Origin: an uncultured Paracoccaceae bacterium
GTDB taxonomy: Bacteria > Pseudomonadota > Alphaproteobacteria > Rhodobacterales > Rhodobacteraceae
DNA length: 64,000 nucleotides
NCBI GenBank assembly: GCA_947498415.1
Contig: CANMKB010000002.1
Location: 62,001 to 126,000 of the forward strand
Direction of reading: 5' to 3'
Under the pieces are notes generated by a model. It saw only the letters and a program-made list of their open reading frames with translations. It was not told the origin of the DNA and searched no databases. This document shows positions 36,214 through 46,505 of the stretch, one piece after another; the stretch's first letter is position 1, and each line of letters begins with the position of its first letter. The translations under genes were made by a program, and so were the position numbers.

Positions 36214-36867
36214 ATGCCCGAGGTCATATTTCCCGGACCAGAAGGCCGCCTTGAAGGCCGCTATCACCCACAAAAAGACCGTGACGCACCGATTGCCATT
36301 GTGTTGCACCCACATCCGCAGTTCGGCGGAACGATGAACAACAAGGTCGTCTACAACCTGCACTATGCATTTTATAATATGGGGTTCACCGTACTGCGGT
36401 TTAACTTCCGTGGCGTAGGTCGCAGTCAGGGTGAATACGACCAAGGCGTTGGTGAATTGTCTGATGCAGCCAGTGCGCTGGACTATCTGCAATCCATGAA
36501 CAGCAATTCCAAACATTGCTGGGTTGCCGGCTTTAGCTTTGGTGCTTGGATTGGGATGCAGCTGTTGATGCGCCGCCCTGAGATCACAGGCTTTATCAGC
36601 GTGTCTCCTCCGGCGAATATGTATGATTTCAGCTTCTTGGCACCCTGCCCGTCGTCTGGTCTTGTCATCAATGGCACCGCAGACCGTGTTGCGCCACCGG
36701 CGGACACCACCGCTCTTGTGAATAAGCTTCACGAGCAAAAAGGCATCACGATCACACATAATCAGATCGAAGGTGCGGGCCACTTCTTTGAAGAGCCGCA
36801 CATGGACACCATGATTGGAGACGTCACAACCTATGTAAAACGTCGCCTTACTGAAACAACTCGGTGA
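36214..36867 (+). CDS. alpha/beta hydrolase
   Basis: 217 residues. The nucleophile elbow is GFSFGAW near 110, the acid is in NGTADRVAPP near 153, and the histidine is in GAGHFFEEP near 190. The HPHPQFGGTMNNKVV segment near 30 is typical of small cytoplasmic esterases of this order. It is divergent from iscR and followed by a 77-residue gene after 4 bp. Confidence 0.85.
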   Translation: MPEVIFPGPEGRLEGRYHPQKDRDAPIAIVLHPHPQFGGTMNNKVVYNLHYAFYNMGFTVLRFNFRGVGRSQGEYDQGVGELSDAASALDYLQSMNSNSKHCWVAGFSFGAWIGMQLLMRRPEITGFISVSPPANMYDFSFLAPCPSSGLVINGTADRVAPPADTTALVNKLHEQKGITITHNQIEGAGHFFEEPHMDTMIGDVTTYVKRRLTETTR

Positions 36868-36871
36868 TCCA

Positions 36872-37105
36872 ATGAGCTATGTTGAGAACCTTGGAGAAAA
36901 ACTGGCACGTGACGTTTTATCGGTCGCAAAAGAGACCGATGATTTGAACCTCGTGCAAGACATCTCCAAGGTTCTTGAAGCCTCTTCTTCAACTTTACAC
37001 GAGGCGTTTATGACGGCGGTTCGTGTATACGATGCCGAAGAACGGGCGCGTGGCGTGCTTGAACAAAAGCTGAATGCAGCATTGAAGGCCGCCAAATCTC
37101 AATGA
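36872..37105 (+). CDS. small helical protein of unknown function
   Basis: 77 residues, predicted all-helical, with no recognised motif. It lies 4 bp after the hydrolase and overlaps the HD-domain gene by 4 bp (ATGA), so the three are likely co-translated. Confidence 0.7.
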   Translation: MSYVENLGEKLARDVLSVAKETDDLNLVQDISKVLEASSSTLHEAFMTAVRVYDAEERARGVLEQKLNAALKAAKSQ

Positions 37106-38265
37106 GTGAAACACGACTGTCCCGCCAAATCGCTTTTCTAACCGAAATCGATAAGCTGAAGGCCGTGGATCGTTCAAATTTCATCGTCGATGGCACACGG
37201 GTTGAAAACTCGGCTGAACACAGCTGGCATCTGTCGCTGTATGCGTTGATCTTATCTGACTTCGCCCCCAAGGGCACGGATCTAATGACGGTGATCACCA
37301 TGCTGTTGCTGCATGATATCGTCGAAATTGATGTGGGCGACCATCCCATTGATCAACCCACCGATTGGCAATTCGTCGAAGTGCAAGAGCAAGCAGCAGC
37401 GCAAAGGTTGTTTGGTTTGTTGCCAGAGGATCAAGCCAATACGCTCACATCGCTCTGGCGTGAGTTTGAGGCCAAGCAATCCGGTTCAGCCATCTGGGCA
37501 AAACAGTTGGATTGGTGTCAGCCGATCTTTCAAACGCTCTTTAACGATAAGATAAAAGACATCCCGGATCACATTGAAATCGTTTCAGAAAACCTAAGTG
37601 TTGGCCGTGCAAAAGCGCTGCAAACTCAATTTCCCGAGGCCTATATTAAGGCCACCGGGATGTTGGGTAGCAGCAGTGTGCAATCCTCTGAAACCTTTGA
37701 TCAATGCCTTAGCTTTTTGGTCGAGGTCGACAAGCTTAAAACCGTGTATCGTGCCACCACGTTGTGTGACGGATCACGGCGTGAAAACTCGGGCGAACAC
37801 AGTTGGCACATTGCGATGTATGCGCTCATCCTGGCAGAACACGCCAACCGCCCCATCCAAATCGACCGTGTTGTTAAGATGCTGTTGATCCACGATCTGG
37901 TCGAGATCGACGCAGGCGATAACCCGATTCATGGGGATCACGACCTTGCCGAGATGGCAGCCATCGAACAGGCCGCTGCTGATCGCCTCTTTGGGCTTTT
38001 ACCGTCAGAAATGAACAAAGACCTACGCGCTCTTTGGGAAGAATTCGAAGCCGCAGAAAGCGATGATGCGGTATTTGCAAAATCTGTGGATCGGGTGCAG
38101 CCTGTGATCGCCAATCTTGAAACAGGTGGCGGCAGCTGGGCTGAATACAACGTCAGCCGCCAACAGCTAGAAGATCGTGTGGGATGGAAAGTGGCCAAAG
38201 GCGCCCCTGCCCTTTGGGACGATCTGCAAGCGCGTATTCAAGCGTGGTTCACAGCCAACGCCTAA
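37102..38265 (+). CDS. tandem HD-domain phosphohydrolase (HDDC2/YfbR-like, duplicated)
   Basis: 387 residues, two copies of one HD domain. Copy 1 (about 1-185) shows ENSAEHSWHLSLYALIL, then LLLHDIVEIDVGD. Copy 2 (about 190-385) shows ENSGEHSWHIAMYALIL, then LLIHDLVEIDAGD. The H...HD...D metal ligands are kept in both. Single-domain relatives (YfbR, HDDC2) are 5'-deoxynucleotidases. The fusion may act as a built-in dimer, since these enzymes are normally dimeric. It converges with the glutamine amidotransferase gene with a 4-bp overlap. Confidence 0.88.
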   Translation: MSETRLSRQIAFLTEIDKLKAVDRSNFIVDGTRVENSAEHSWHLSLYALILSDFAPKGTDLMTVITMLLLHDIVEIDVGDHPIDQPTDWQFVEVQEQAAAQRLFGLLPEDQANTLTSLWREFEAKQSGSAIWAKQLDWCQPIFQTLFNDKIKDIPDHIEIVSENLSVGRAKALQTQFPEAYIKATGMLGSSSVQSSETFDQCLSFLVEVDKLKTVYRATTLCDGSRRENSGEHSWHIAMYALILAEHANRPIQIDRVVKMLLIHDLVEIDAGDNPIHGDHDLAEMAAIEQAAADRLFGLLPSEMNKDLRALWEEFEAAESDDAVFAKSVDRVQPVIANLETGGGSWAEYNVSRQQLEDRVGWKVAKGAPALWDDLQARIQAWFTANA

Positions 38266-39038
38266 GTTGGGTTAAACGCAAACTCCTGCGCACCTTCTTT
38301 GTTAATCTGCAAGAACTTACCCGGCGCAAGGGCTGTCCAGCCGTCTTCATTCGTTTCCAAAGGTTCTGATACCACAGCCCACCCTTGGTACGTTTCGCTG
38401 TAGCGATAATAAACAGACGGCGCGATGTGGTCACTGCTGTAACGGGCCGCATATAGGGTTTGCCCATCACTCATCGCGGCCGATAGGCGCATATGGGGTG
38501 CGACACCGCGGTTCCGGCTTAGGGTTTCTAGACAGCCAACCGCCTGTTCCAAGGCGTGACGTGGTCTTTCATCTAGGCCTAACCCCAGCGCCAACAGGAA
38601 CAAGACCTCTGAATCTGTGCTGCCTTTGCGATAACCATAATACTCTTCTTCGATCGCCATATCCGCCGTCTTGCGGAAATTTTCAAAGCCTCCCACTTGG
38701 CCGTTGTGCATGAACGACCAAGTGTTGGCTGCAAATGGATGGCAATTGTTACGGCTAATGCAAGATCCGGTCGAGGCCCGAACATGGGAAAGAAACAGAC
38801 CAGATTTTACATGATGTGCAATTGCCTTGAGGTTTGGATCTGACCAAGCAGGATATACATCGCGATACAGCCCTGGTGCTGTGCGATCCCCGTACCACGC
38901 AATGCCAAACCCATCGCCATTGGTGGCAGTTTTACATTCAGAGGCCTCAACGCTTTGGGCCACCAGTGAATGACCGGGGCGCGTTATAATGTCTTCGAGA
39001 AATATCGGCGCACCAAGATAAGCTGCCCAACGGCACAT
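38262..39038 (-). CDS. class II glutamine amidotransferase (YafJ-like)
   Basis: 258 residues from the ATG at 39038, giving the N-terminal nucleophile Cys2 (MCRWAAYLGAP) with GGAGAG upstream; the longer frame to 39131 would bury it. Conserved NGDGFGIAWYG near 41, SHVRASTG near 77 and MHNGQVGGF near 97. The family includes YafJ and EgtC; no ergothioneine genes are nearby, so the substrate is unknown. Confidence 0.92.
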   Translation of the reverse strand: MCRWAAYLGAPIFLEDIITRPGHSLVAQSVEASECKTATNGDGFGIAWYGDRTAPGLYRDVYPAWSDPNLKAIAHHVKSGLFLSHVRASTGSCISRNNCHPFAANTWSFMHNGQVGGFENFRKTADMAIEEEYYGYRKGSTDSEVLFLLALGLGLDERPRHALEQAVGCLETLSRNRGVAPHMRLSAAMSDGQTLYAARYSSDHIAPSVYYRYSETYQGWAVVSEPLETNEDGWTALAPGKFLQINKEGAQEFAFNPT

Positions 39039-39217
39039 GATCTGCTCTCCATTCGTTTGAATAAAGAATAGCGCGTGGCCGTTTGAACTGTCGACTGCAC
39101 GATTTGCACAACGTCGAGGGCGCTTTTGCACAGGTAAAATGGCTTATGGCGCTTTTAGGCTGGCATTTTTGTGCGCATCGCGTTAGGGCCGCCGTGAACA
39201 GAGACGAGGCAGGCCAA

Positions 39218-41038
39218 ATGGACCTACGCAATATTGCGATCATCGCACACGTTGACCACGGGAAAACCACCCTGGTGGACGAGCTTTTGAAACAATCTGG
39301 TGCCTTTCGCGCCAATCAAGAAGTGGCCGAGCGTGCCATGGATTCTGACGCGCTAGAGCGTGAGCGTGGGATTACCATCTTCGCAAAGCCAACCAGTGTT
39401 GAGTGGAAAAGCACTCGCATTAACATCGTCGACACACCGGGCCACGCCGACTTTGGCGGCGAAGTGGAACGTATCCTGTCTATGGTGGATGGCGTTGTAT
39501 TGCTGGTGGATGCGGCTGAAGGCCCGATGCCTCAGACCAAATTTGTGACCTCTAAAGCCCTAGCGCTGGGTCTGCGCCCGATCGTTGTTTTGAACAAGGT
39601 CGACAAGCCAGATGCTGAGCCGGATCGTGCGCTTGATGAATGTTTTGATCTGTTTGCGTCTTTGGATGCCAATGAAGATCAGCTTGATTTCCCTCACATG
39701 TACGCGTCAGGCCGGAATGGCTGGGCTGACCATGATCTGAATGGTCCACGTGAAGATTTGACCGCCCTGTTCAACCTGATCGTTGATCACGTGCCAGAGC
39801 CGAAGCAAATCAAAAAGCAGGGCGATGATTTCCGCATGCTGGCCACCACATTGGGCTCTGATCCATTTGTGGGTCGTTTGCTGACAGGCCGTGTTGAATC
39901 CGGCACTTTGCGCGTGGGTGCAACGGTGCAGGCGCTGTCTCGTGTTGGTCAAAAGATCGAACAGTTCCGCGTGACCCGTATTCAAGCGTTCCGTGGTCTG
40001 GCAGAACAAGACATCGAAGAAGCACAGGCAGGCGACATCGTTTCGATCGCAGGTATGGCAAAAGCAACTGTTGCTGACACCATCTGTGCGCTGGCCGTTG
40101 ACGAACCGCTGGATGCTCAGCCGATCGATCCGCCCACCATCACTGTGACCTTCGGCATCAACGATTCTCCTCTGGCGGGTCGTGACGGTAAAAAAGTTCA
40201 GTCTCGTGTGATCCGTGATCGCCTGCTGAAAGAAGCGGAATCCAACGTTGCGATCAAGATTGCTGAAACACCAGGCGGTGAAGCGTTTGAAGTTTCAGGC
40301 CGTGGCGAACTTCAGATGGGTGTTCTGATTGAGAACATGCGTCGTGAAGGCTTTGAGCTGTCAATCTCTCGTCCGCAGGTGATCATGCGAGAAGAAGACG
40401 GCCAAAAGATGGAGCCCATCGAAGAAGCCACGATCGACGTGGATGACGAATATTCGGGCGCGGTTATCGAAAAGCTGACCGGTTCCCGTAAGGGTGAATT
40501 GGTTGAAATGCGCCAAGCGGGTGCTGGCAAAACCCGTATCATCGCACATGTCCCCTCTCGTGGCCTGATTGGCTATCACGGTGAGTTCCTGACCGACACG
40601 CGCGGTACAGGCGTTCTGAACCGCGTATTCCACGGTTGGGCACCTTTCAAAGGCGCGATCCCTGGTCGCCGCGCTGGTGTTCTGATTTCCATGGAGAATG
40701 GCCAATCCGTCGCCTTTGCGCTGTGGAACCTGGAAGACCGCGGCAAGATGATGATCGGCGCACAGGCTGATGTTTACACAGGTATGATCATTGGCGAACA
40801 CAGCCGTGAGAACGACCTGGAAGTCAACCCGCTGAAAGGTAAGAAGCTGACCAACGTTCGTGCCTCTGGTACAGATGAAGCGGTTCGTTTGACCACGCCG
40901 ATGACGTTGTCTTTGGAGGAAGCGATCGCTTACATCAACGATGACGAGCTGGTGGAAGTGACGCCAAACTCTGTTCGTTTGCGCAAGCGCTACCTTGATC
41001 CGCACGAGCGTAAGCGTATGGCAAAAGCCGCCGGTTAA
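39218..41038 (+). CDS. typA: TypA/BipA ribosome-associated GTPase
   Basis: 606 residues from the ATG at 39218 (AGG site), matching TypA length. G1 is AHVDHGKTT near 10, G3 DTPGH, and G4 NKVD. C-terminal domains with [22 protein letters not shown] near 460 are typical of TypA, a translational GTPase involved in stress and ribosome assembly. Terminator at 41090-41119. Confidence 0.96.
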   Translation: MDLRNIAIIAHVDHGKTTLVDELLKQSGAFRANQEVAERAMDSDALERERGITIFAKPTSVEWKSTRINIVDTPGHADFGGEVERILSMVDGVVLLVDAAEGPMPQTKFVTSKALALGLRPIVVLNKVDKPDAEPDRALDECFDLFASLDANEDQLDFPHMYASGRNGWADHDLNGPREDLTALFNLIVDHVPEPKQIKKQGDDFRMLATTLGSDPFVGRLLTGRVESGTLRVGATVQALSRVGQKIEQFRVTRIQAFRGLAEQDIEEAQAGDIVSIAGMAKATVADTICALAVDEPLDAQPIDPPTITVTFGINDSPLAGRDGKKVQSRVIRDRLLKEAESNVAIKIAETPGGEAFEVSGRGELQMGVLIENMRREGFELSISRPQVIMREEDGQKMEPIEEATIDVDDEYSGAVIEKLTGSRKGELVEMRQAGAGKTRIIAHVPSRGLIGYHGEFLTDTRGTGVLNRVFHGWAPFKGAIPGRRAGVLISMENGQSVAFALWNLEDRGKMMIGAQADVYTGMIIGEHSRENDLEVNPLKGKKLTNVRASGTDEAVRLTTPMTLSLEEAIAYINDDELVEVTPNSVRLRKRYLDPHERKRMAKAAG

Positions 41039-41066
41039 GGTTTCGCGGGGCTCTGCCCCGCACCCC

Positions 41067-41090
41067 GGAGTATTTTAAGAAAGATGAAGA
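41067..41090 (+). repeat. short 3'-end repeat, copy 2
   Basis: GGAGTATTTTAAGAAAG followed by ATGAAGA; 22 of 24 bases match the copy at 8259-8282. It is preceded by the hairpin GCGGGGC-TCT-GCCCCGC (41045-41061). Both copies lie just after a gene end in the sense direction. Confidence 0.6.
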
Positions 41091-41119
41091 GGCGCCCGCA
41101 TATGTCGCGGCGCCTTTTT
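41090..41119 (+). terminator. typA terminator
   Basis: AGGCGCC (41090-41096) pairs with GGCGCCT (41109-41115), followed by TTTTT. Confidence 0.8.
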
Positions 41120-41504
41120 ACGTTTGCGAGCGATCAACATGTTGGTCGAGCAGAATAGCGTTTCCATCTGGATCTTTGAACGTCACGCTGGCGGGACCAT
41201 TGCCTTCTGGATCTGTGGGGTAATCGATTGTAATGCCCGCTTTTTGCAACCGCGCTTGCATGTCGCGAATGTCTTCAAAGCTTTCAACTGCATTGGCATC
41301 TTGATCCCAGCCAGGATTGATTGTGAGTATGTTGCCATCAAACATATCCTGAAACAGGCCGATTACTGCGCTGCCGTTCTTTAAGATGGCAAACCCATGG
41401 GCGGACATGTCGTGAAATCGTACAAAGCCAAGGGCCTCGTAAAAGGCCATTGACGCATTCAGGTCTTTGACAGAGAGGCTGATTGAAAACGCACCGAGCG
41501 ACAT
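41118..41504 (-). CDS. VOC (glyoxalase-like) family protein
   Basis: 128 residues. A single vicinal-oxygen-chelate domain: SLSVKDLNASMAFYEALGFVRF near 9 and FKDPDGNAILLDQH near 108. The family contains glyoxalases, dioxygenases and antibiotic-binding proteins; substrate unknown. It converges with typA and overlaps its terminator by two bases. Confidence 0.85.
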   Translation of the reverse strand: MSLGAFSISLSVKDLNASMAFYEALGFVRFHDMSAHGFAILKNGSAVIGLFQDMFDGNILTINPGWDQDANAVESFEDIRDMQARLQKAGITIDYPTDPEGNGPASVTFKDPDGNAILLDQHVDRSQT

Positions 41505-41565
41505 GAGACACCTTTTGTTAAGAGGTGTTCAGCATGGCGGAATAAACGGCTGCGCGCTATTAATA

Positions 41566-41853
41566 TCAGTCTAATACTTCGATCAGGGTCAAGGATCGAG
41601 AAGAGGCGCCTTCGGCAAATGCGACGGCCTCTTGGTACTCGGGGCTTTGAAAACAGGCCTCTGCGGCCTCAAGGCTTTCGAAACGGATGATGGTATGGCG
41701 TTGCCATCCGTCGCCCTCAAGTTGGCGAAAATCCGCGCCACGCGCAATGAATGTGCCGCCCATGCGTTCGATCACAGGCACGGCGCGTTTTCCGTATTCG
41801 GCGTAAGCCTCTGGATCAGAGACATCGACGTGACTGATCCAGAGCGCGGCCAT
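41566..41853 (-). CDS. DUF1330 family protein
   Basis: 95 residues with the dimeric ferredoxin-like DUF1330 pattern (AYAEYGKRAVPVIERMGGTFIARG near 16, RFESLEAAEACFQSPEYQEA near 58). Its ATG shares a base with the alaS stop (TAATG). Function unknown. Confidence 0.88.
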   Translation of the reverse strand: MAALWISHVDVSDPEAYAEYGKRAVPVIERMGGTFIARGADFRQLEGDGWQRHTIIRFESLEAAEACFQSPEYQEAVAFAEGASSRSLTLIEVLD

Positions 41854-44504
41854 TAGGCAGACAAGACCGCTTCTGCGGCAGCGATCGCTGCGTCTGCGTT
41901 ATCTGTAGATTTAGCACCACCTTGCGCCATGTCCGGGCGGCCACCGCCCCCTTTGCCGCCAAGTTCAGCAACTGCTGCACGCACAATGTCTGGCGCTTTG
42001 ACTTTGTCGGTCAAATCTTTGGTGACGCCGGCAGCCACAGCGGCTTTGCCATCAGCATCTGCGATCAACAAGACTGCGCCGCTTTCGATGCGCGCCTTGT
42101 GCTCGTCAATCAACGCAGGCAAATCACGACCGGAGACGCCGGACAGCACTTGGGCCACAAATTTGATGCCATTGATGTCTTTGGCGTCTGCGCCACCGCC
42201 AGAAGCTGCACCGCCTGACATCGCCAATTCACGACGCAGTTGAGCCACTTCGTTTTGCAGCGCTTTTCGTTCATCCATCAGGCCTTTGACCCGGTCAGCG
42301 ACGTCAGCTGGTTTTGCTTTTAGCAGACCAAGCACATCGCTGAGGCTTTTGGCCTCTGATGCGGTGTGCGCTTCGGCTGCGGCGCCTGTCAGCGCCTCAA
42401 TCCGTCGGACACCAGAAGAAGACGCGCTATCCCCCAACAATACAAATGAGCCAATGTCACCGGTTTGTTTGACGTGGGTACCGCCGCAAAGTTCTAGCGA
42501 GTAGGTATCGCCATCAAGACCTTTGCCTGTATCAGCACGGCCCATGGATACCACACGAACCTCATCCCCATACTTTTCACCAAAGAGTGCTTGTGCACCA
42601 ATCGCGCGGGCATCATCCGGAGTCATAATCCGAGTTTCCACCGGTGTGTTTTGACGGATGTAGGCGTTCACTTCTGTTGCAACGGTTGAGAGTTCGTCTG
42701 CAGACAGTGCCTTGGTGTGGCTAAAGTCAAACCGCAAACGGTCATCTGCATTCAAAGACCCGCGCTGCGCGACATGATCTCCAAGCGCATTGCGCAAAGC
42801 TTCGTGCAGCAAATGGGTTGCAGAGTGGTTGGCACGGATCGACGCGCGGCGCGCATTGTCCACTTTCAGCTCGGCCCCTTGACCGGTAGAAATGGTACCC
42901 TCGGTCACTTGGGCGATGTGAATGAACACGCCTGCCGCTTTTTTGGTGTCTGTGATGTTGGCTGTGCCGGTTTCGGTTTTGATCACACCTGTGTCGCCCA
43001 CCTGACCGCCGCTTTCGGCGTAAAATGGGGTTTGGTTCAGGATGATCTGAACCATGCCATCTGCAGTGTCGGTGACTGCGCCATCTGTCACAAGCGCAAC
43101 AACCTGGCCTTCGGCCACTTCGGTGTCGTAGCCCAGGAAATCGGTGGTGCCGTGCTCATCAGCGATATCAAACCAAATGGTGCTGTCAGCCGCCTCGCCA
43201 GAACCAGACCATGCCGCACGCGCCTTGGCCTTTTGCTCTGCCATCGCTGTGTCAAACCCATCGGTATCAACCTCAAGGCCCTTTTCGCGCAGAGCATCCT
43301 GCGTCAGGTCAAGCGGGAAGCCATAGGTGTCATAGAGTTTGAACGCCGCCGCACCCGGAAGCGCTGCGCCCTCGGAAAGACCTGTGATTTCATCGTCCAG
43401 CAGCTTGAGACCGCGATCTAGAGTTTGCTTAAACCGGGTTTCTTCCAGTTTCAGTGTCTCTTCAATCAAAGACTGAGCTTGACCCAATTCAGGGTATGCC
43501 GCGCCCATTTGGCCAACCAAAGATGGAACCAATTGGTGCATGACCGGGTCTTTTGCACCCAAAAGATGCGCGTGGCGCATGGCGCGGCGCATAATACGGC
43601 GCAACACATAGCCCCGACCATCATTTGAGGGCATCACACCATCGGCGATCAAGAACGAGGTCGACCGCAGGTGATCTGCGATCACGCGGTGGTGTACGTT
43701 TTGATCACCATATGGATCAACCGAAGTCGCATGGGCAGATGCCTCTATGAGGGACTTCATGACATCGGTGTCATAGTTGTCGTGGCTGCCCTGCAACAAT
43801 GCACCGATGCGTTCCAGGCCCATACCAGTGTCGATGGACTGCATGTCCAGATCAATCATGGAACCGTCTTCGAACTGCTCATTTTGCATGAAAACAAGGT
43901 TCCAGATTTCGATGAAACGGTCGCCGTCTTCTTCGGGAGAGCCGGGAGGGCCACCCCAAATGTGTTCGCCGTGGTCATAAAAAATCTCGGTACACGGGCC
44001 GCACGGGCCAGTTGGCCCCATCTGCCAGAAGTTGTCGCTGGTGGCGATGCGAATGATCCGGTCCTCGGGAACGCCGATTTTCTTCCAGATGTTAAAGGCC
44101 TCGTCATCGGTGTGGTACACGGTAACGTAAAGCTTTTCTTTAGGAATGCCGAATTCTTTGGTGATCAATTCCCACGCAAATGGAATGGCCTGTTCTTTGA
44201 AGTAATCGCCAAACGAAAAGTTGCCGAGCATTTCAAAGAAGGTGTGGTGGCGCGCTGTGTACCCCACGTTATCCAGATCGTTGTGCTTGCCGCCGGCCCG
44301 CACACATTTCTGCGAAGACGTGGCGCGCTGATAATCGCGTGTTTCTACTCCTGTGAAGAGGTTTTTAAACTGAACCATACCCGAGTTTGTAAACATCAAC
44401 GTTGGATCGTTGCGCGGCACAAGGGGGCTTGAGGGCACAATTTGGTGGCCCTGCTTTTCAAAGTAGTTCAGGAAGGTCGACCGGATGTCGTTCAAGCTTG
44501 GCAT
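41853..44504 (-). CDS. alaS: alanyl-tRNA synthetase
   Basis: 883 residues from the ATG at 44504 ([15 protein letters not shown]), the usual length. The class II catalytic domain contains [18 protein letters not shown] near 73. The editing domain zinc motifs are [12 protein letters not shown] near 565 and ELCGGTHV near 673, followed by the C-Ala domain and an AAEAVL-rich tail. The longer frame to 44606 is not supported. Confidence 0.97.
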   Translation of the reverse strand: MPSLNDIRSTFLNYFEKQGHQIVPSSPLVPRNDPTLMFTNSGMVQFKNLFTGVETRDYQRATSSQKCVRAGGKHNDLDNVGYTARHHTFFEMLGNFSFGDYFKEQAIPFAWELITKEFGIPKEKLYVTVYHTDDEAFNIWKKIGVPEDRIIRIATSDNFWQMGPTGPCGPCTEIFYDHGEHIWGGPPGSPEEDGDRFIEIWNLVFMQNEQFEDGSMIDLDMQSIDTGMGLERIGALLQGSHDNYDTDVMKSLIEASAHATSVDPYGDQNVHHRVIADHLRSTSFLIADGVMPSNDGRGYVLRRIMRRAMRHAHLLGAKDPVMHQLVPSLVGQMGAAYPELGQAQSLIEETLKLEETRFKQTLDRGLKLLDDEITGLSEGAALPGAAAFKLYDTYGFPLDLTQDALREKGLEVDTDGFDTAMAEQKAKARAAWSGSGEAADSTIWFDIADEHGTTDFLGYDTEVAEGQVVALVTDGAVTDTADGMVQIILNQTPFYAESGGQVGDTGVIKTETGTANITDTKKAAGVFIHIAQVTEGTISTGQGAELKVDNARRASIRANHSATHLLHEALRNALGDHVAQRGSLNADDRLRFDFSHTKALSADELSTVATEVNAYIRQNTPVETRIMTPDDARAIGAQALFGEKYGDEVRVVSMGRADTGKGLDGDTYSLELCGGTHVKQTGDIGSFVLLGDSASSSGVRRIEALTGAAAEAHTASEAKSLSDVLGLLKAKPADVADRVKGLMDERKALQNEVAQLRRELAMSGGAASGGGADAKDINGIKFVAQVLSGVSGRDLPALIDEHKARIESGAVLLIADADGKAAVAAGVTKDLTDKVKAPDIVRAAVAELGGKGGGGRPDMAQGGAKSTDNADAAIAAAEAVLSA

Positions 44505-44595
44505 TCGACGGGCTTTCTGGCAGAAATTTACTGTTCCAGATGGGTTTAGCCCGGCCCTGCGAGGGTGTCCACAGTTGCTTGCCCCCAGACATGCC

Positions 44596-44622
44596 AAAGG
44601 CCGCACGAACCGCGCGGCCTTT
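44596..44622 (-). terminator. recA terminator
   Basis: AAAGGCCGC (44596-44604) pairs with GCGGCCTTT (44614-44622), 18 bp past the recA stop on the minus strand. The run of T is only the three at the stem end. Confidence 0.6.
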
Positions 44623-44640
44623 GTGAGAATTTAGAATGAT

Positions 44641-45717
44641 TTACCCGTCGATCAGGGCGTCGTTATCATCTTCACCTTTGGGCATGTCAAAATCCAGCCC
44701 ATGAGATGCACGAATTTTATCTTCGATCTCAAGGGCGATACGGCTATTTTCACGCAGGAAGGTTTTGGCGTTTTCACGCCCCTGCCCGATACGCTCATCG
44801 CCATAGCTGAACCAGCTGCCAGATTTGGCCACGATGCCGCCTTTGACCCCAAGGTCAAGCAGTTCACCCATCTTAGAGATGCCTTCGCCATACATGATGT
44901 CGAATTCAACTTGCTTGAATGGCGGCGCGACCTTGTTTTTCACAACCTTAACGCGGGTAGCGTTACCGACCACTTCGTCACGATCTTTCAAGGCACCGAT
45001 GCGGCGAATATCCAGACGAACCGAGCTGTAAAATTTCAACGCGTTCCCACCGGTTGTGGTTTCTGGCGAGCCAAACATCACGCCAATCTTCATCCGGATT
45101 TGGTTGATAAAGATCACCATACAATTTGAGCGGCTGATCGAGCCGGTCAACTTACGCATCGCTTGGCTCATCAAACGCGCCTGCACGCCAACGTTGCTGT
45201 CGCCCATGTCGCCTTCGAGTTCAGATTTCGGTGTTAGCGCCGCAACCGAGTCGACAACAACCAAGTTCACCGCGCCGGACCGCACCAGCGTGTCGACAAT
45301 CTCAAGCGCCTGTTCACCGGTGTCTGGTTGAGAAATCAGCAGCTCGTCCAGATCAACGCCCAGCTTTTTAGCGTATTGAGGGTCAAGCGCGTGTTCGGCA
45401 TCGACAAAGGCACAGACGCCGCCTTTTTTCTGTTCTTCGGCGACGCAATGGAGCGTCAGCGTGGTCTTACCAGAGCTTTCAGGACCATAAATTTCAATGA
45501 TACGGCCCTTTGGCAGGCCGCCAATGCCCAAGGCAATATCCAGCCCCAAAGAGCCGGTTGAGGTTGCCTCGATCTCTTGGATGGCATTGCCATCCCCAAG
45601 TTTCATAATAGAGCCCTTACCGAACTGACGTTCAATCTGGGCCAACGCGCTATCAAGCGCTTTTTGTTTGTCTGCGGAAGCTTTGCTGCTCATGTTCAAA
45701 AGATCTGCCGTTGCCAT
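44641..45717 (-). CDS. recA: RecA recombinase
   Basis: 358 residues from the ATG at 45717 ([21 protein letters not shown] site); the ORF to 45852 is an artefact. Walker [11 protein letters not shown] near 77, and the canonical KAPPFKQ-like loop appears as [21 protein letters not shown] near 270. Acidic C-terminus. Promotes homologous recombination and LexA cleavage. An SOS box lies about 80 bp upstream. Confidence 0.98.
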   Translation of the reverse strand: MATADLLNMSSKASADKQKALDSALAQIERQFGKGSIMKLGDGNAIQEIEATSTGSLGLDIALGIGGLPKGRIIEIYGPESSGKTTLTLHCVAEEQKKGGVCAFVDAEHALDPQYAKKLGVDLDELLISQPDTGEQALEIVDTLVRSGAVNLVVVDSVAALTPKSELEGDMGDSNVGVQARLMSQAMRKLTGSISRSNCMVIFINQIRMKIGVMFGSPETTTGGNALKFYSSVRLDIRRIGALKDRDEVVGNATRVKVVKNKVAPPFKQVEFDIMYGEGISKMGELLDLGVKGGIVAKSGSWFSYGDERIGQGRENAKTFLRENSRIALEIEDKIRASHGLDFDMPKGEDDNDALIDG

Positions 45718-45794
45718 GTTTGACTTCCTTATTCCACACCCGCCACTCGGCGGCAATGATTGCCTTTGTTCGCCTCTTGTTCTCATTCTTATGA

Positions 45795-45809
45795 GATCAA
45801 AAGGAGAAC
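45795..45809 (-). promoter_or_regulatory. SOS box (LexA site) of recA
   Basis: GTTC-TCCTTTT-GATC on the minus strand. This GTTC-N7-GATC form is the LexA site reported for Rhodobacter recA. It lies in the divergent region and could also affect the sulfotransferase-like gene. Confidence 0.75.
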
Positions 45810-45908
45810 ATTGCAACAAATTTCTTTTCAAACCCACTTTTTCGCAAAGCACTTAAGAGTTAGTTTACAAGCTAAGAACACGAGAAAAAATAAGGTTGAG
45901 GCGCGTAA

Positions 45909-46505
45909 ATGCTTGTTTTCTGGAAAGAAAAATTGGTTATCTTGGCTGTTCCCAAAACCGGAACAACGGCGATTGCAGACGCTTTAGGGGAACGCGCGGA
46001 CATTTTAATCAATGATCCCCCCGAGCTGAAACACGCACCACTCTATCGTTACAACCGTTTTTTCCGCCCAATGTTTGAAAAAGCCTGCAAGGAAGAGAAC
46101 ATGGAAACTATGGCCATGATGCGTGAACCCGTGTCGTGGTTATCAAGCTGGTACAAATATCGCACGCGAGACTTTCTGGTTGGGCGTCCTGTGTCTACGC
46201 GTGGCATTAGTTTTGATGATTTTGTCTTGGAGTATTGCAAGGACAAACGAAAGCCCTTTGCCAATATCGGAAGCCAGGCGAAGTTTTTGGAGCCTCGGCC
46301 AAATGGTACAAAGGTGAATTATTTGTTTCGTTATGAAGACCAAAAGTCAGTGCTTGGGTTCTTAGAGGAACGTCTTGAAACCAAGATCGCCCTGCCCAAA
46401 AGCAATGTTTCGCCAGACCTAAAGTTGGATTTATCGCCAGACGTCAAAGCAGAGCTTCGTCGCACGCGTGCCGAAGAGTTTGAACTATACGAGTCGTTGC
46501 TCTAG
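45909..46505 (+). CDS. sulfotransferase family protein
   Basis: 198 residues. The PAPS 5'-phosphosulfate loop is VILAVPKTGTTAIADAL near 10, and the 3'-phosphate region is MMREPVSWLSSWYKYR near 62. This is the short bacterial sulfotransferase type, frequent in roseobacters; the acceptor is unknown. The last 21 bases overlap the end of cckA on the other strand. Confidence 0.82.
   Translation: MLVFWKEKLVILAVPKTGTTAIADALGERADILINDPPELKHAPLYRYNRFFRPMFEKACKEENMETMAMMREPVSWLSSWYKYRTRDFLVGRPVSTRGISFDDFVLEYCKDKRKPFANIGSQAKFLEPRPNGTKVNYLFRYEDQKSVLGFLEERLETKIALPKSNVSPDLKLDLSPDVKAELRRTRAEEFELYESLL

Noticed and set aside
43671..44432. 253-residue plus-strand ORF antisense to alaS
   Set aside because: alaS is certain on the other strand, and the ORF has no domain-like pattern.
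45909..46505. Sulfotransferase-like gene as part of a mobile island
   Set aside because: No repeats, integrase or tRNA junction; it sits stably between recA and cckA.
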